Positions 54,598 through 63,989 of a stretch of 64,000 bases of DNA are shown here, piece after piece. The stretch is taken from the NCBI RefSeq assembly GCF_000016985.1, contig NC_009633.1, positions 4,135,539-4,199,538 on the forward strand. Direction: 5' to 3'. This DNA is from Alkaliphilus metalliredigens QYMF (GTDB taxonomy: Bacteria; Bacillota; Clostridia; Peptostreptococcales; Natronincolaceae). The notes beneath the pieces are model-generated. The model did no database searches, had not been told where the DNA came from, and saw only the letters and a program-made list of their open reading frames with translations. The position numbers were made by a program, and so were the translations under genes. Position 1 is the stretch's first letter; each line of letters opens with the position of its first letter.

Positions 54598-54695
54598 ATA
54601 TTTCCTTTCCAATGTTGGGAGGCACAAAAATTTCTCTAGGTACCTATCGGCCACTAACCTTAGACAGTTTGCCCTTAGGAAAAGTAACTCGGAAA
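54598..54695 (-). promoter_or_regulatory. Candidate molybdenum/tungsten cofactor riboswitch
   Basis: This conserved-looking stretch lies between the start of transcription and the attenuator of moaA. Visible on the minus strand are GAGTTACTTTTCC near the 5' end, AAGGGCAAAC, GTGGCCGATAGG and GTGCCTCCCAACA near the 3' end; TTTCC and GGAAA can close an outer stem. The GCCTCCC block and the gene context agree with the Moco/Tuco motif as I remember it. I cannot run a covariance model. The c-di-GMP-I aptamer was considered, but its GCAAAGC core is absent. Confidence 0.6.
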
Positions 54696-54873
54696 TAAAT
54701 TTTATTGAATTGTCTGGTAACTCATTTTATTATATCAGACTTTTTTACAAATTGAAACTAGCTATGGATAATTATTGTACTTCCCTTTCAATAAAGTCCC
54801 TATCTTGTGTATTTTTTTTAGTTTCATTGTGCTATAATTTAATTGATAATATTTTATCAAAGGAGAGGATACC

Positions 54874-55371
54874 TTGAAAAAGTATATTAACGTTCTTAAG
54901 TATGCTATGGAAATGGAAAAGCAGGGCCATCAATTTTTCAAAGAAAATGCTCAAAAAATGACCTTACCTAGTGCTAAAGAAATGTTTGAAAAACTTGCAG
55001 AAGTTGAGCTAGATCATTATCACTTCCTAGAAGATCAGGTTAACCATATGGTGAGTAACAATGAAGTCAAGGAAGTAGAAATGGATATTAACCGTGAAAA
55101 TAATATCTTTGAAGAACGGGCCACTAAGGAAATGTTAGAACACACATTAAGTGAATCTATGGTACCAGATTTAACTGTCTTAAGAAGTGCTTACTTAATG
55201 GAAAAAGATTTTGCAGAGTTTTATCATGATGCTGCCTTAAAGGCTGAAGAACCTAAAGTAAAAAAACTCTTCACTACCCTAGCCACATGGGAAGAAGGTC
55301 ATGAACGTTTTTTTAAAGAAGAATATGATCGTCATATGAAAGAATATATGTATCAACCTTGGGGGGGATAG
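54874..55371 (+). CDS. Ferritin-like diiron (rubrerythrin-type) protein
   Basis: A 165-residue four-helix protein. Iron ligands are visible in AMEMEKQGHQFF (about 11-22), EVELDHYHFL (about 47), AYLMEKDFAEFY and TWEEGHERFF. The C-terminal rubredoxin domain of true rubrerythrins is missing. Such proteins reduce peroxide or store iron in anaerobes. The start is TTG, 8 bases after AAAGGAGAG; a TATAAT at 54833-54838 is a likely -10. Confidence 0.85.
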   Translation: MKKYINVLKYAMEMEKQGHQFFKENAQKMTLPSAKEMFEKLAEVELDHYHFLEDQVNHMVSNNEVKEVEMDINRENNIFEERATKEMLEHTLSESMVPDLTVLRSAYLMEKDFAEFYHDAALKAEEPKVKKLFTTLATWEEGHERFFKEEYDRHMKEYMYQPWGG

Positions 55372-55418
55372 CACTCGTCTGATGCTCTGGCATCGACTCA
55401 TATCTCACTTAAATTTAA

Positions 55419-55456
55419 ACTAGTAAAAGGAGTCGCTTGTGACTCCTTTTACTAGT
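55419..55456 (+). terminator. Terminator after the ferritin-like gene
   Basis: A 16-bp perfect stem (55419-55434 with 55441-55456) with a six-base loop. The T tract lies mainly within the stem. Confidence 0.8.
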
Positions 55457-55470
55457 TTATGTCCAATAAA

Positions 55471-55500
55471 AAAGATGGCCTAGTGTAGGCCATCTTTTTT
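55471..55500. terminator. Terminator of the formate dehydrogenase operon
   Basis: AAAGATGGCCTA/TAGGCCATCTTT (55471-55497) with a three-base loop and T tracts on both strands. It starts at the fdh stop codon. Confidence 0.85.
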
Positions 55501-58181
55501 TATCTTGCTATTATTTTTACAACTTTAACACCTGTCACCTTAAGCCCTGGAATTTTACAGTATTTATCCAAGTCTGTTCCATTAGTTAATACATTAGCTG
55601 CTCCTTCAAAGTAATGGAATGGCATGAACACAACATTTTCATCAACAATTTTTGTGACTTTTGCCTTTGTTCGCACTTCACCCCTAGGAGATTTCACCTT
55701 AACAGTTTCTCCATTCGTTATCCCTAGAGACACGGCTAGATTTGGATGCATTTCAATATAACTCTCTGGTGCCATTTGATTAATTCCCTCGGTCTTTCCT
55801 GTCATTGTTCTGGTATGATATTGATATAGAATTCGACCGGTTGTTAAGATGAGTGGATATTCCTCATTACCTAGTTCACTTGACTCCACATGTTCCACTG
55901 CCATGAACAATCCAGCTCCTCTGGCAGGCTTTCCTGTATGGAGAAACTTTGTTCCTGGATGATCTTCAGTAGGACATGGCCATTGAATTCCAATATCCTC
56001 AATTCTATCATAGCTGATTCCTGCATACTGCGGTGTCACTTGTCGAATTTCCTCAAAGATCTCTTCAACGTTTTTGTACTGCTTGTCGTATCCTAGGTGA
56101 TTCATCAATTCCATGAAAATCATCCAATCAGCCTTGGCTTCTCCTTGAGAATTCACAGCTTTTCTGACTCGTTGTACCCTTCTTTCTGTGTTCACAAAGG
56201 TACCATCCTTCTCTGCAAAGGAAGCTGCGGGTAACACCACATCTGCTAGTTCTGCTGTTTCTGTTAAGAATAAATCTTGTACAACAACAAAGCTATTCTT
56301 TAAGGCTTCTTCAACATGATGAGTATCTGGATCAGAGACCATCGGATTTTCACCAAAGATATAGATCATTTTCACATCACCATGGGCTGCTTTATGCATT
56401 ACTTCTGGAATGGTTAATCCAACATTATTAGAAAGCTTTGTATTCCAAGCCTTCTCAAACTTGTTAATCACTTCTGCATTTGTTACCTGCTGGTATCCAG
56501 GCATTACATTTGGTAATGCACCCATGTCACAGGCTCCCTGTACATTATTTTGCCCTCTTAGTGGGTTGATGCCAGTTCCTTCTTTTCCTAAGTTACCTGT
56601 GGCTAATGCTAAGTTAGATAAACTCATGACACTTTCAGTTCCATTGTGATGCTGGGTGATTCCCATACAGTAAAGAATACTTCCTCTAACGCCTTGACCA
56701 TATAGACGTGCTGCTGCACGGATATCCTCTGGCTTAACACCACAAATCTCTCCAGCCATCTCTGGGGTATATTTTTGTACAACTTTCTTTAGTTCTTCAA
56801 TTCCTTCTGTATTCTCTTCTATATAGGTTTTATCTTCTAAGCCCTCTTCAAAAATTACATTAAGCATTGCATTAGATAGGGCAATACTGGTTCCTGGCTT
56901 AATCTTTAAGAATACATCAGCATCTTGAGCTAGATCAATTTCTCTCGGATCAGCTACAATGAGTTTCGTTCCATTTTTCACTGCCTGACGTACTTGTGCT
57001 CCAATAACAGGATGACTCTCTGTTGTATTGGAACCCGTTATAAAAATGACATCAGCTTGCTTTACTTCAGCAACACTGTTTGTCATGGCACCGCTTCCTA
57101 ATGTAGTTGCAAGACCTGCAACTGTAGAGGAATGTCAGAGTCGTGCACAATGATCAACATTGTTTGTGCCAATCACTGCTCTCATCATTTTTTGCATTAA
57201 ATAATTTTCTTCTGTCAATGAACGAGCCGATGAAAAGCCTGCAATTGTATCTGGTCCAAAGTTCTCTTTAGTGTGTTTTACTTTATCAACAATAACTTGG
57301 TAGGCTTCTTCCCAGCTGGTCTCTACTAGTTTTCCATCCTTTTTGACCAATGGCTTTTTTAGTCGATCCGGGTGATTGATAAAATTGAAGGCAAACTTTC
57401 CTTTTACACAAAGTAATCCTTCATTAGATGGCCCCATTGCTGGATCTACTTCCACAACTTTATTATCCTTAACCAGAAGGTCCATTTGACATCCTACACC
57501 GCAATAGGCACAAGTTGTTCTAGTGGACTTTGTCTCCCAATATCTAAACTTTTCCTTGCTCTTAGGCATTAATGCGCCTACGGGACAGACAGATACACAG
57601 TTTCCACAAGAAACACAAGTGGAATGCTCTAGTCCTTTATCAAATGGTGTGGCTATATGAGTATCAAATCCTCTTTCAGCAAAACCGATGGCATCGGTCC
57701 CCTGAAGCTGAGAACAGACATATACGCATTTACCACAAAGAATACATTTCTCTTGGTCACTATAGTAGAATGGGTTGGATTCATCTGTTTCGTATTCTTT
57801 TTTCGCTCCACCATAACTGGACTCTTTTATATCATACTTGTAACACAAGTCCTGTAATGTACATCTTCCAGCCTTGTCACAGGTCAAACAGTCCAATGGA
57901 TGATTGGCCAGCATTAAATCTAATATTTCTCGTCTTGCTTCTATTACATCATCACTTTCCGTCCACACTTCCATACCTTCACCAACAGGCGTACAACATG
58001 CAGTAGGTAGATTTCTACCTCCTTTTATTTCAACAACACATATTCTACAGGACCCATGAGGCTTTAGTCTTGGATCATGGCAAAAAGTTGGTATTTCTAC
58101 GCCTAGTTGACTAGCTGCTTCTAATATTGTTGTCCCAGCTTCAACTTGGACTTTCATACCATCAATAGTCAATGCAATCAT
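55500..58181 (-). CDS. fdhA: Selenocysteine formate dehydrogenase catalytic subunit
   Basis: One 893-residue protein, read through a UGA at 57135-57137 (residue 349, DHCARL-U-HSSTV). Domains in order: 2Fe-2S (about 30-75, FCHDPRLKPHGSCRICVV), His-Cys 4Fe-4S (HPLDCLTCDKAGRC, about 95-108), two ferredoxin clusters (CILCGKC, CVSCGNC), then a 4Fe-4S site CAYCGVGC (about 228) and the molybdopterin domain ending in a dinucleotide-binding region. The layout is that of NAD(P)- or ferredoxin-linked FdhA, oxidising formate or reducing CO2. A SECIS hairpin follows the UGA. The diaphorase genes are directly upstream. Confidence 0.95.
57095..57132 (-). promoter_or_regulatory. Bacterial SECIS element
   Basis: It starts two bases after the UGA in the mRNA. 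TTCCT/AGGAA forms the lower stem and GTTGCA/TGCAAC the upper stem with loop GGTCT. GGUCU is the loop recognised by SelB in the E. coli fdhF SECIS. The coding sequence is preserved through it. Confidence 0.92.
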
Positions 58182-58196
58182 TTTTTCGCCCCCTTC

Positions 58197-59993
58197 TTAC
58201 TTCTTCACAATCGCTTTAAATGGACAAGCTTCTAAACATGCACCACATTTAATACATTTTTCTTGATCAATTAAATAAACTTCTTTACCCTTTACGCCAC
58301 TAATACAATCTACTGGACACTTTTTAGCACAAATGCCACACTTTTTACATAATTCACTCACTACTAGATATTTAGCTAAGGCTTTACACACGCCTGCTGG
58401 ACAACTTTTGTCATGAACATGTGCATCATATTCATCTCTAAAGTACTTGAGTGTTGATAATACCGGGTTTGGTGCCGTTTGTCCAAGGCCACATAATGAA
58501 GATGATTTGATGGTCTTGGCAAGACTCTCTAGTTTATCAAGATCCGCAACGGTCCCCTTGCCCTCTGAGATAATATCTAATAACTCTAACATTCTTTTTG
58601 TTCCTTCACGACATGGCGTACATTTACCACAGGATTCTTCAACAGTAAAGTCTAAGAAAAATCTTGCAATATCTACCATACAGTTATCTTCATCCATGAC
58701 AATCATTCCACCGGATCCCATCATGGATCCTAGTTCAATTAAGTTATCATAGTCAATGGGTGTATCAAGATGCTCCGCTGTAATACAGCCTCCAGATGGA
58801 CCACCGGTTTGTACGGCCTTGAATGCCTTTCCATCAGGAATCCCACCACCAATATCATAAATCACTTCCTTGAGGGTCGTACCCATTGCAATCTCAACAA
58901 GTCCAGTATTATTGATTTTTCCTCCTAGAGCGAATACCTTTGTTCCTTTTGATTTCTCTGTTCCAATGCTGGCAAACCATTCTGCTCCATTTAAAATAAT
59001 TCGTGGTACATTTGCATAGGTTTCTACGTTATTGAGTAACGTCGGTTTATTCCAAATTCCCTTTTGGGCAGGAAATGGTGGTCTTGGTCTTGGCATTCCA
59101 CGTTTTCCTTCGATAGAGTTGATTAAGGCGGTTTCCTCTCCACAAACGAAGGCTCCAGCTCCCAGTCGAATCTCCAATTCGAAATCAAATCCTGTTCCAA
59201 AAATGTCCTTCCCTAGCAAACCGTTTTCCCGCGCCTGCCCAATGGCAATTTCAAGGCGTTCAACAGCAATCGGATACTCTGCTCGAATATACACATATCC
59301 TCTATTGGCTCCTGCGGCATATGCCGCTATGGCCATGGCTTCTATCACAACATGAGGGTCTCCCTCTAAGACAGAGCGATCCATAAAGGCTCCTGGATCT
59401 CCTTCATCGGCATTACAGGCTACATATTTTTCATCGCCCTCAGCCTTTGCTGTAAATTCCCATTTCAGCCCCGCAGGGAATCCACCACCACCTCGGCCTC
59501 TTAAGCCAGATCTTTTCATGATGTCAACGACTTCTTCTGGCTGCATTTCTGTTAAAACCTTACCTAAAGCTTTGTATCCATCATAAGCGATGTATTCTTC
59601 AATGACCTCAGGGTTGATGACGCCACAATTTCTTAAGGCAATTCTTGTTTGTTTTTTATAAAATCCAACTTCATCAATGGCCTTAATCTGGTCACCTACA
59701 TATGATTCCTTGTATAATAAGTCAGTGACAATCCGTCCCTTTAATAAATGTTCCTCTGTAATTCTGTCAATATCTGATAGCTTTACATGACTATAAAAGG
59801 CGCCCTCTGGATAGACAATGACAATGGGTCCCGCTTCACACAATCCAAAGCAGCCTGTTTTAACGAGTTTAACTTCTTTTTCTAGCCCATACTTCTTAAA
59901 TGCTTCATCAAATTCATCTATCATTTTAAATGAATCTGAAGATGCACAGCCTGTTCCGCCACACACCAATACATGTGATCTAAATAAATCCAT
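58197..59993 (-). CDS. NuoF/HymB-type NADH-binding subunit
   Basis: A 598-residue flavoprotein. An N-terminal 2Fe-2S domain (CGGTGC, about 11-16; CFGLCEAG) precedes the FMN/NADH fold with GLRGRGGGGFPAGLKW (about 165) and GADEGDPGAF-like residues, then a 4Fe-4S site SCGKCTPCREG (about 455). Two C-terminal ferredoxin clusters follow (CKKCGICAKKCP, CIKCGACLEACP). Such subunits form electron-bifurcating or NAD-dependent complexes with hydrogenases or formate dehydrogenases. It lies 15 bp before fdhA, so it probably gives the dehydrogenase its NAD(H) site. Confidence 0.93.
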   Translation of the reverse strand: MDLFRSHVLVCGGTGCASSDSFKMIDEFDEAFKKYGLEKEVKLVKTGCFGLCEAGPIVIVYPEGAFYSHVKLSDIDRITEEHLLKGRIVTDLLYKESYVGDQIKAIDEVGFYKKQTRIALRNCGVINPEVIEEYIAYDGYKALGKVLTEMQPEEVVDIMKRSGLRGRGGGGFPAGLKWEFTAKAEGDEKYVACNADEGDPGAFMDRSVLEGDPHVVIEAMAIAAYAAGANRGYVYIRAEYPIAVERLEIAIGQARENGLLGKDIFGTGFDFELEIRLGAGAFVCGEETALINSIEGKRGMPRPRPPFPAQKGIWNKPTLLNNVETYANVPRIILNGAEWFASIGTEKSKGTKVFALGGKINNTGLVEIAMGTTLKEVIYDIGGGIPDGKAFKAVQTGGPSGGCITAEHLDTPIDYDNLIELGSMMGSGGMIVMDEDNCMVDIARFFLDFTVEESCGKCTPCREGTKRMLELLDIISEGKGTVADLDKLESLAKTIKSSSLCGLGQTAPNPVLSTLKYFRDEYDAHVHDKSCPAGVCKALAKYLVVSELCKKCGICAKKCPVDCISGVKGKEVYLIDQEKCIKCGACLEACPFKAIVKK

Positions 59994-60062
59994 GATTTTA
60001 CCCCCTTACATAATTGTTGGTCATTTAAGCGCTATTGTCTTTATTACGAGTCCCTGACAAAA

Positions 60063-60431
60063 CTACTTTTCGTAGGCACCAATGCTATATTCTGATACAA
60101 TATTGCCATTGACAATATGATCTAGGATTACTTTTCTTGCCTTTTCAGCTGTCATGTCTACATAGGTTACCTTATCTTCACCTTCTTTGTAGATTTCAAC
60201 AATGGGCTCATACTTACAGACCCCTATACAGCCTGTTTGTGTGACAATAATGTGTTCTAAATTTCTTTTTTTCACTTCTTCCATTAATGCCATCATCACT
60301 GGTCTTGCCCCCGATGCAATCCCACAGGTTGCCATACCTACAACAATTCTGGTTCCACCTTTTTCTGTTCGAAGATTAACCTGGTCAAGTGCTGCATTAC
60401 GAATCTTTTCAAGATCTGCCATTGATTTCAC
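60063..60431 (-). CDS. Thioredoxin-like [2Fe-2S] protein of the Fdh operon
   Basis: A 122-residue protein. VGMATCGIASGA and VTQTGCIGVCKYEP carry the four cluster cysteines in NuoE-like spacing. The start is GTG at 60431, with GGAGGG six bases upstream. It occurs as a small extra subunit in HymA-HymB type operons and probably carries electrons between NuoE/NuoF and the dehydrogenase. Confidence 0.88.
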   Translation of the reverse strand: MKSMADLEKIRNAALDQVNLRTEKGGTRIVVGMATCGIASGARPVMMALMEEVKKRNLEHIIVTQTGCIGVCKYEPIVEIYKEGEDKVTYVDMTAEKARKVILDHIVNGNIVSEYSIGAYEK

Positions 60432-60466
60432 TTAAAACCCTCCCTCTATTAAACGTCTTTGATTGA

Positions 60467-60946
60467 TTACTTTTGATACTTTTCAACAATACCCGGTATA
60501 TCCGTTAACTTCAATCTACCATAAACATCCTCATTAACTGTAAGTATTGGAGCTAATCCACAGGCACCAATACATCGTGTTGCCACAAGAGAAAATCTTC
60601 CATCCCCTGAGTTGCAACCAGCCTTTGCACCAATTAGTTCACTGACCTTATCCAGAATAGGTTGTGCCCCTTTTACATAACATGCGGTTCCCATACAAAC
60701 ACCGATAACGTAGTCTCCTTTAGGTTCTAAAGAAAATTGGGAATAGAATGTGATAACCCCATAAATTTCACTTAAGGGTATCTTCATTTCTTCACAAATT
60801 TTCTTCTGTACCTCTAAAGGAATACATCCAAAGATTTTTTGAGCCTCATGTAGAACTGGCATCAATGGACCCTTTTCACCCTTCTCTTCTTCCATCACTA
60901 TCTGAAGCTTTTGAAAATTTTCTTCAGTTAAACTGGTTTTTTTCAT
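60467..60946 (-). CDS. NuoE/HymA-type [2Fe-2S] subunit
   Basis: A 159-residue protein. An N-terminal helical part (LMPVLHEAQKIFGCIPLEV) is followed by the thioredoxin-like cluster site CMGTACYVKGA (about 92) and CIGACGLAP (about 130). It is the first gene of the formate dehydrogenase operon and pairs with NuoF. GGAGGGG precedes the ATG. The 250 bp upstream hold no gene; the promoter is probably there. Confidence 0.93.
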   Translation of the reverse strand: MKKTSLTEENFQKLQIVMEEEKGEKGPLMPVLHEAQKIFGCIPLEVQKKICEEMKIPLSEIYGVITFYSQFSLEPKGDYVIGVCMGTACYVKGAQPILDKVSELIGAKAGCNSGDGRFSLVATRCIGACGLAPILTVNEDVYGRLKLTDIPGIVEKYQK

Positions 60947-61193
60947 TATGTCCCCTCCTTATTTCATTAAAAATCCTTCTTGATCTACATTCCATACTAC
61001 AGTCAATAAATAACGCTTCTCATCCCTGTTTCATACACCATACACTAATCATACTATATTTATGTAAATATAAAAATAAATTTTCTGAATTTTACCCCTC
61101 TATAACAATACGCCTTTTATGCCTAAAACTCCTCTTTGCTATTACAATTGATTTATATACAATCGATTATAACAAGATAATACCGTTAAATTT

Positions 61194-61388
61194 TTAACTA
61201 TTGTATGCAAAAAAATAAGCTATTCGCTTTATTATATCTGTTTTTTTCAAGCTCACTGCCAGTATTATTAATGTGAATAATGTCAATGTATATTCGAGGA
61301 CATTATATATTAAATATTCATATAAATCAATGATTCTTTTGTCATTTGTGTGTATTTTCATAATTATTTGACAATAATTAATTGTCAA
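61194..61388 (-). CDS. Small membrane protein, perhaps AgrB-like fragment
   Basis: About 64 residues from a TTG at 61388, nine bases after GAGGAGG; an ATG directly on the ribosome binding site is less likely. A charged segment KIHTNDKRIIDLYEYLI leads to a hydrophobic helix (TLTLFTLIILAVSL) and ends RIAYFFAYNS. This resembles the first 60 residues of AgrB without the catalytic His and Cys. It could be a relic or an unrelated small protein. Confidence 0.4.
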   Translation of the reverse strand: MTINYCQIIMKIHTNDKRIIDLYEYLIYNVLEYTLTLFTLIILAVSLKKTDIIKRIAYFFAYNS

Positions 61389-61504
61389 ATAATTCATCCT
61401 CCTCTTACGCATTTGTTAAATTATTATCCTTCATCTACAAATCTATTAAGCTAAAACATACTAAATTCTATTTAATTCTTAGACAAAGATAGTATTAGCA
61501 AAAT

Positions 61505-61539
61505 AAAAAGATCAATCTTTAGCTTTGATTGATCTTTTT
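61505..61539 (-). terminator. Terminator after hydF
   Basis: AAAAAGATCAATC (61505-61517) pairs perfectly with 61527-61539, with T tracts on both sides. It lies 39 bp after the hydF stop. Confidence 0.85.
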
Positions 61540-61577
61540 CATCACTTGTTTACCTATTATTGGTATTGTTATCGTCC

Positions 61578-62777
61578 TTACCCAAGCTTATTTGAGAAAG
61601 GTTCAAGTACTCGGTCTAAAATCTGTGTCATGTATCCAATTAATACTCCATAGTTGACAATTGGCACACCTTGTCCTTTTGCTCGATTAATTCGGTTCAT
61701 CATCTCTCGTCTATTATGCATACAGGAACCACAGTGTACAATTAATTTATATTTAGATAGGTCTTCTTCAAAGGTTGTTCCTGCAAACCATGAAAAGCTA
61801 AGCTTTCCACCTACTTCTTTTTCCAACCATCTAGGAATTTTCACTGTACCAATATCATCCTCTTGTCGGTGATGGGTACATCCTTCTACGATTAACACTT
61901 CATCTCCTGGCACTAACGTCTTAATTGCCTTAGCTCCTTCTATCAACGTATCCAAGTCACCCTTATACCGTGCGAATAAGATCGAAAAAGATGTTAGGGG
62001 TATTTCCTTTGGCACAATTTGAGACACATAAGCAAAGGCTTGGGAGTCTGTTACAATTAGATTAGGAGGACTCTTCAATCTATCTAATGTATCCGCTAAC
62101 TCTGTTTCTTTACAAACCATCATGATGGCATCATGATCTAGAATATCCCGTATGACCTGCACTTGGGGTAAAATCATTCTACCCTTCGGTGCTGCAGAAT
62201 CAATGGGGGTAACTAATACAACTAAATCACCCTTTTCAATTAGCCCTGCCATTAATGAAATTTCTTCATCCTTTGGGGCTTCTTTAATAATTCGCTGCTT
62301 TAATGCTTCAATTCCACTATTGGCCTTCGCACTTGTGGATACAATTGGAATCGTTAAATACTCCGTTGATATATCCTTTGAGGCATGAAATAAGTCTATT
62401 TTATTGTATACAATGATAATTGGAATCTCCTTGGATCTGATTGTATCAATTAATCCCTCTTCATATTCCCCTATTCCTATTTCAGCATCCGTCACGATCA
62501 GCGCTAAATCTGTTTTCCCTAATACTTTTTTTGTTTTTTCAATTCTCAATTCTCCAATCATACCTTCATCGTCAATCCCAGGGGTATCAATCAGCAGCAC
62601 AGGACCTATTGGTAAAATTTCCATGGATTTATACACAGGATCTGTGGTTGTTCCTGCTACTTGTGAGACCACTGCAATATCCTGATCGGTTAAGGCATTA
62701 ATCAAGCTAGATTTCCCAACATTTCTTCGTCCAAAAATAGCAATGTGTAGGCGATTTCCTCTTGGTGTCTGATTCAT
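61578..62777 (-). CDS. hydF: [FeFe] hydrogenase maturation GTPase HydF
   Basis: A 399-residue protein. GTPase motifs GRRNVGKSSL (about 15-24), DTPGID (about 64) and VYNKID (about 123). The cluster-binding part shows CTHHRQEDD (about 300) and CGSCMHNR (about 350), the CxH...CxxC signature. It is the scaffold on which the two-iron part of the H-cluster is assembled. It directly follows hydE with no gap. Together with the HydS-like protein this shows that the cell uses [FeFe]-hydrogenases. Confidence 0.95.
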   Translation of the reverse strand: MNQTPRGNRLHIAIFGRRNVGKSSLINALTDQDIAVVSQVAGTTTDPVYKSMEILPIGPVLLIDTPGIDDEGMIGELRIEKTKKVLGKTDLALIVTDAEIGIGEYEEGLIDTIRSKEIPIIIVYNKIDLFHASKDISTEYLTIPIVSTSAKANSGIEALKQRIIKEAPKDEEISLMAGLIEKGDLVVLVTPIDSAAPKGRMILPQVQVIRDILDHDAIMMVCKETELADTLDRLKSPPNLIVTDSQAFAYVSQIVPKEIPLTSFSILFARYKGDLDTLIEGAKAIKTLVPGDEVLIVEGCTHHRQEDDIGTVKIPRWLEKEVGGKLSFSWFAGTTFEEDLSKYKLIVHCGSCMHNRREMMNRINRAKGQGVPIVNYGVLIGYMTQILDRVLEPFSNKLG

Positions 62778-63989
62778 TTATACCACCTCCTGGGGAGTAA
62801 CTTTTAAATACTTAGGAATACTTCGATTGGCTTCAGCTATTGATTTAAATGCCGATGCTAGATCAATCATATTTTTATGACTATATATTTGATAATTTTT
62901 TCTATATTTTTCAGGTGTTGAGATCAACATAATTGTATTGGCACCACATTTCAAAGCCTTTGTCTGTCCATCAGGATCGATAGAAGCCAATGCTGTAGTC
63001 GCTGGAATATACACATTCTTACATACCAATCGTGTAACTGCCACTGCCTTTAGTGTCATTTCTATACTTCCAGTTTCATAGGTTTCGAAGGGCGTTCCCT
63101 TCGCAGGAATAAAAGGACCAATTCCGATCATGTGAATCCTCATTTTTTTAAAAAATAAAATATCCTCAGCAATATCTTCCTCCGTTTGCCCTGGCAGTCC
63201 AATCATATTACCTGAACCATTGGCATACCCTAACTCTCGAAGCCATTCTGAACATTGGATCCTTGTGTCATAGTTGTCGTCAGGATGAATAAATTCAAAG
63301 ATTTGTCGATTTGTTGTTTCAATTTTTAATAGAAAATTATTTGTTCCTGCTTCTCGCAAAAACTGATATTCATCATAGGACTTTTCACCAATACTTAATG
63401 TGACTCCCATCTTTGTTTCTCTTTTAATACGAGTAATGATCTGAATGAGCATATCTGTTGTATAGTAGTCGTCTTCTCCAGACTGAAGGATTACCGTTTT
63501 AATTCCCCATTGATGTAACTGGTACACACTCTCCATAATCTCATCTTCTGTCATTCGATACCGACTAGGTGTGGTACATCCCTTTCGAATTCCACAATAA
63601 TTACATTCTTTTTTACAGTAATTTGAAAACTCAATGGCCCCTCGTATTTCTACTGTATCTCCAATAATCTCTTCTCTCATTTTATCTGCTGCTTGGTAGA
63701 GAGCTTCTTTTTCACTTTGACTATCACTTTTAAGCAACAACACAATCTCTTCCTTCGTTAGTTCTTTGCCTTCTTGTATTTTAACCATCACTTCATTAAA
63801 TGGTTGGGAAATGATATTATTTTTTAAGCTTCTTATTAATCCCGATAGTTTTCTAGGTTGATAAGGGTGTATTTGCTGAAAGCCCAAATAATTTTTTTGC
63901 AAAATATCTTCTATGAAACTCTTGTCTTCTGCATCAAAGGCAATAGCAGTGGTACAAATTGATCCATACTCACTTGGGGTCGGCGTCAA
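62778..63989 (-). CDS. hydE: [FeFe] hydrogenase maturase HydE, extended N-terminus
   Basis: A radical-SAM enzyme. CKKECNYC (about 116-123) binds the cluster, followed by VILQSGEDDYY and GSGNMIGLPGQTEEDI. The recognised HydE part starts near residue 67 (NEVMVKIQEGKELTKEE). Ahead of it are at least 66 residues (IAFDAEDKSFIEDILQKNY, HPYQPRKLSG) that are not part of other HydE proteins I know, and the frame stays open to the window edge at 64000. The true start may be near 63785 or outside the window; TTG 63989 is a formal choice only. Confidence 0.85.
   Translation of the reverse strand: MTPTPSEYGSICTTAIAFDAEDKSFIEDILQKNYLGFQQIHPYQPRKLSGLIRSLKNNIISQPFNEVMVKIQEGKELTKEEIVLLLKSDSQSEKEALYQAADKMREEIIGDTVEIRGAIEFSNYCKKECNYCGIRKGCTTPSRYRMTEDEIMESVYQLHQWGIKTVILQSGEDDYYTTDMLIQIITRIKRETKMGVTLSIGEKSYDEYQFLREAGTNNFLLKIETTNRQIFEFIHPDDNYDTRIQCSEWLRELGYANGSGNMIGLPGQTEEDIAEDILFFKKMRIHMIGIGPFIPAKGTPFETYETGSIEMTLKAVAVTRLVCKNVYIPATTALASIDPDGQTKALKCGANTIMLISTPEKYRKNYQIYSHKNMIDLASAFKSIAEANRSIPKYLKVTPQEVV

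Noticed and set aside
54598-54695. c-di-GMP-I (GEMM) riboswitch in the moaA leader
   Set aside because: AAGGGCAAAC and a GGCC...TAGGTACC-like part look similar, but the GCAAAGC core is absent and the GCCTCCC block plus moaA context point to a cofactor switch instead.
55500-58181. Two separate formate dehydrogenase half genes with a stop codon between them
   Set aside because: The stop is a UGA in the usual selenocysteine position and is followed at once by a SECIS hairpin with the GGUCU loop, so it is one selenoprotein gene.
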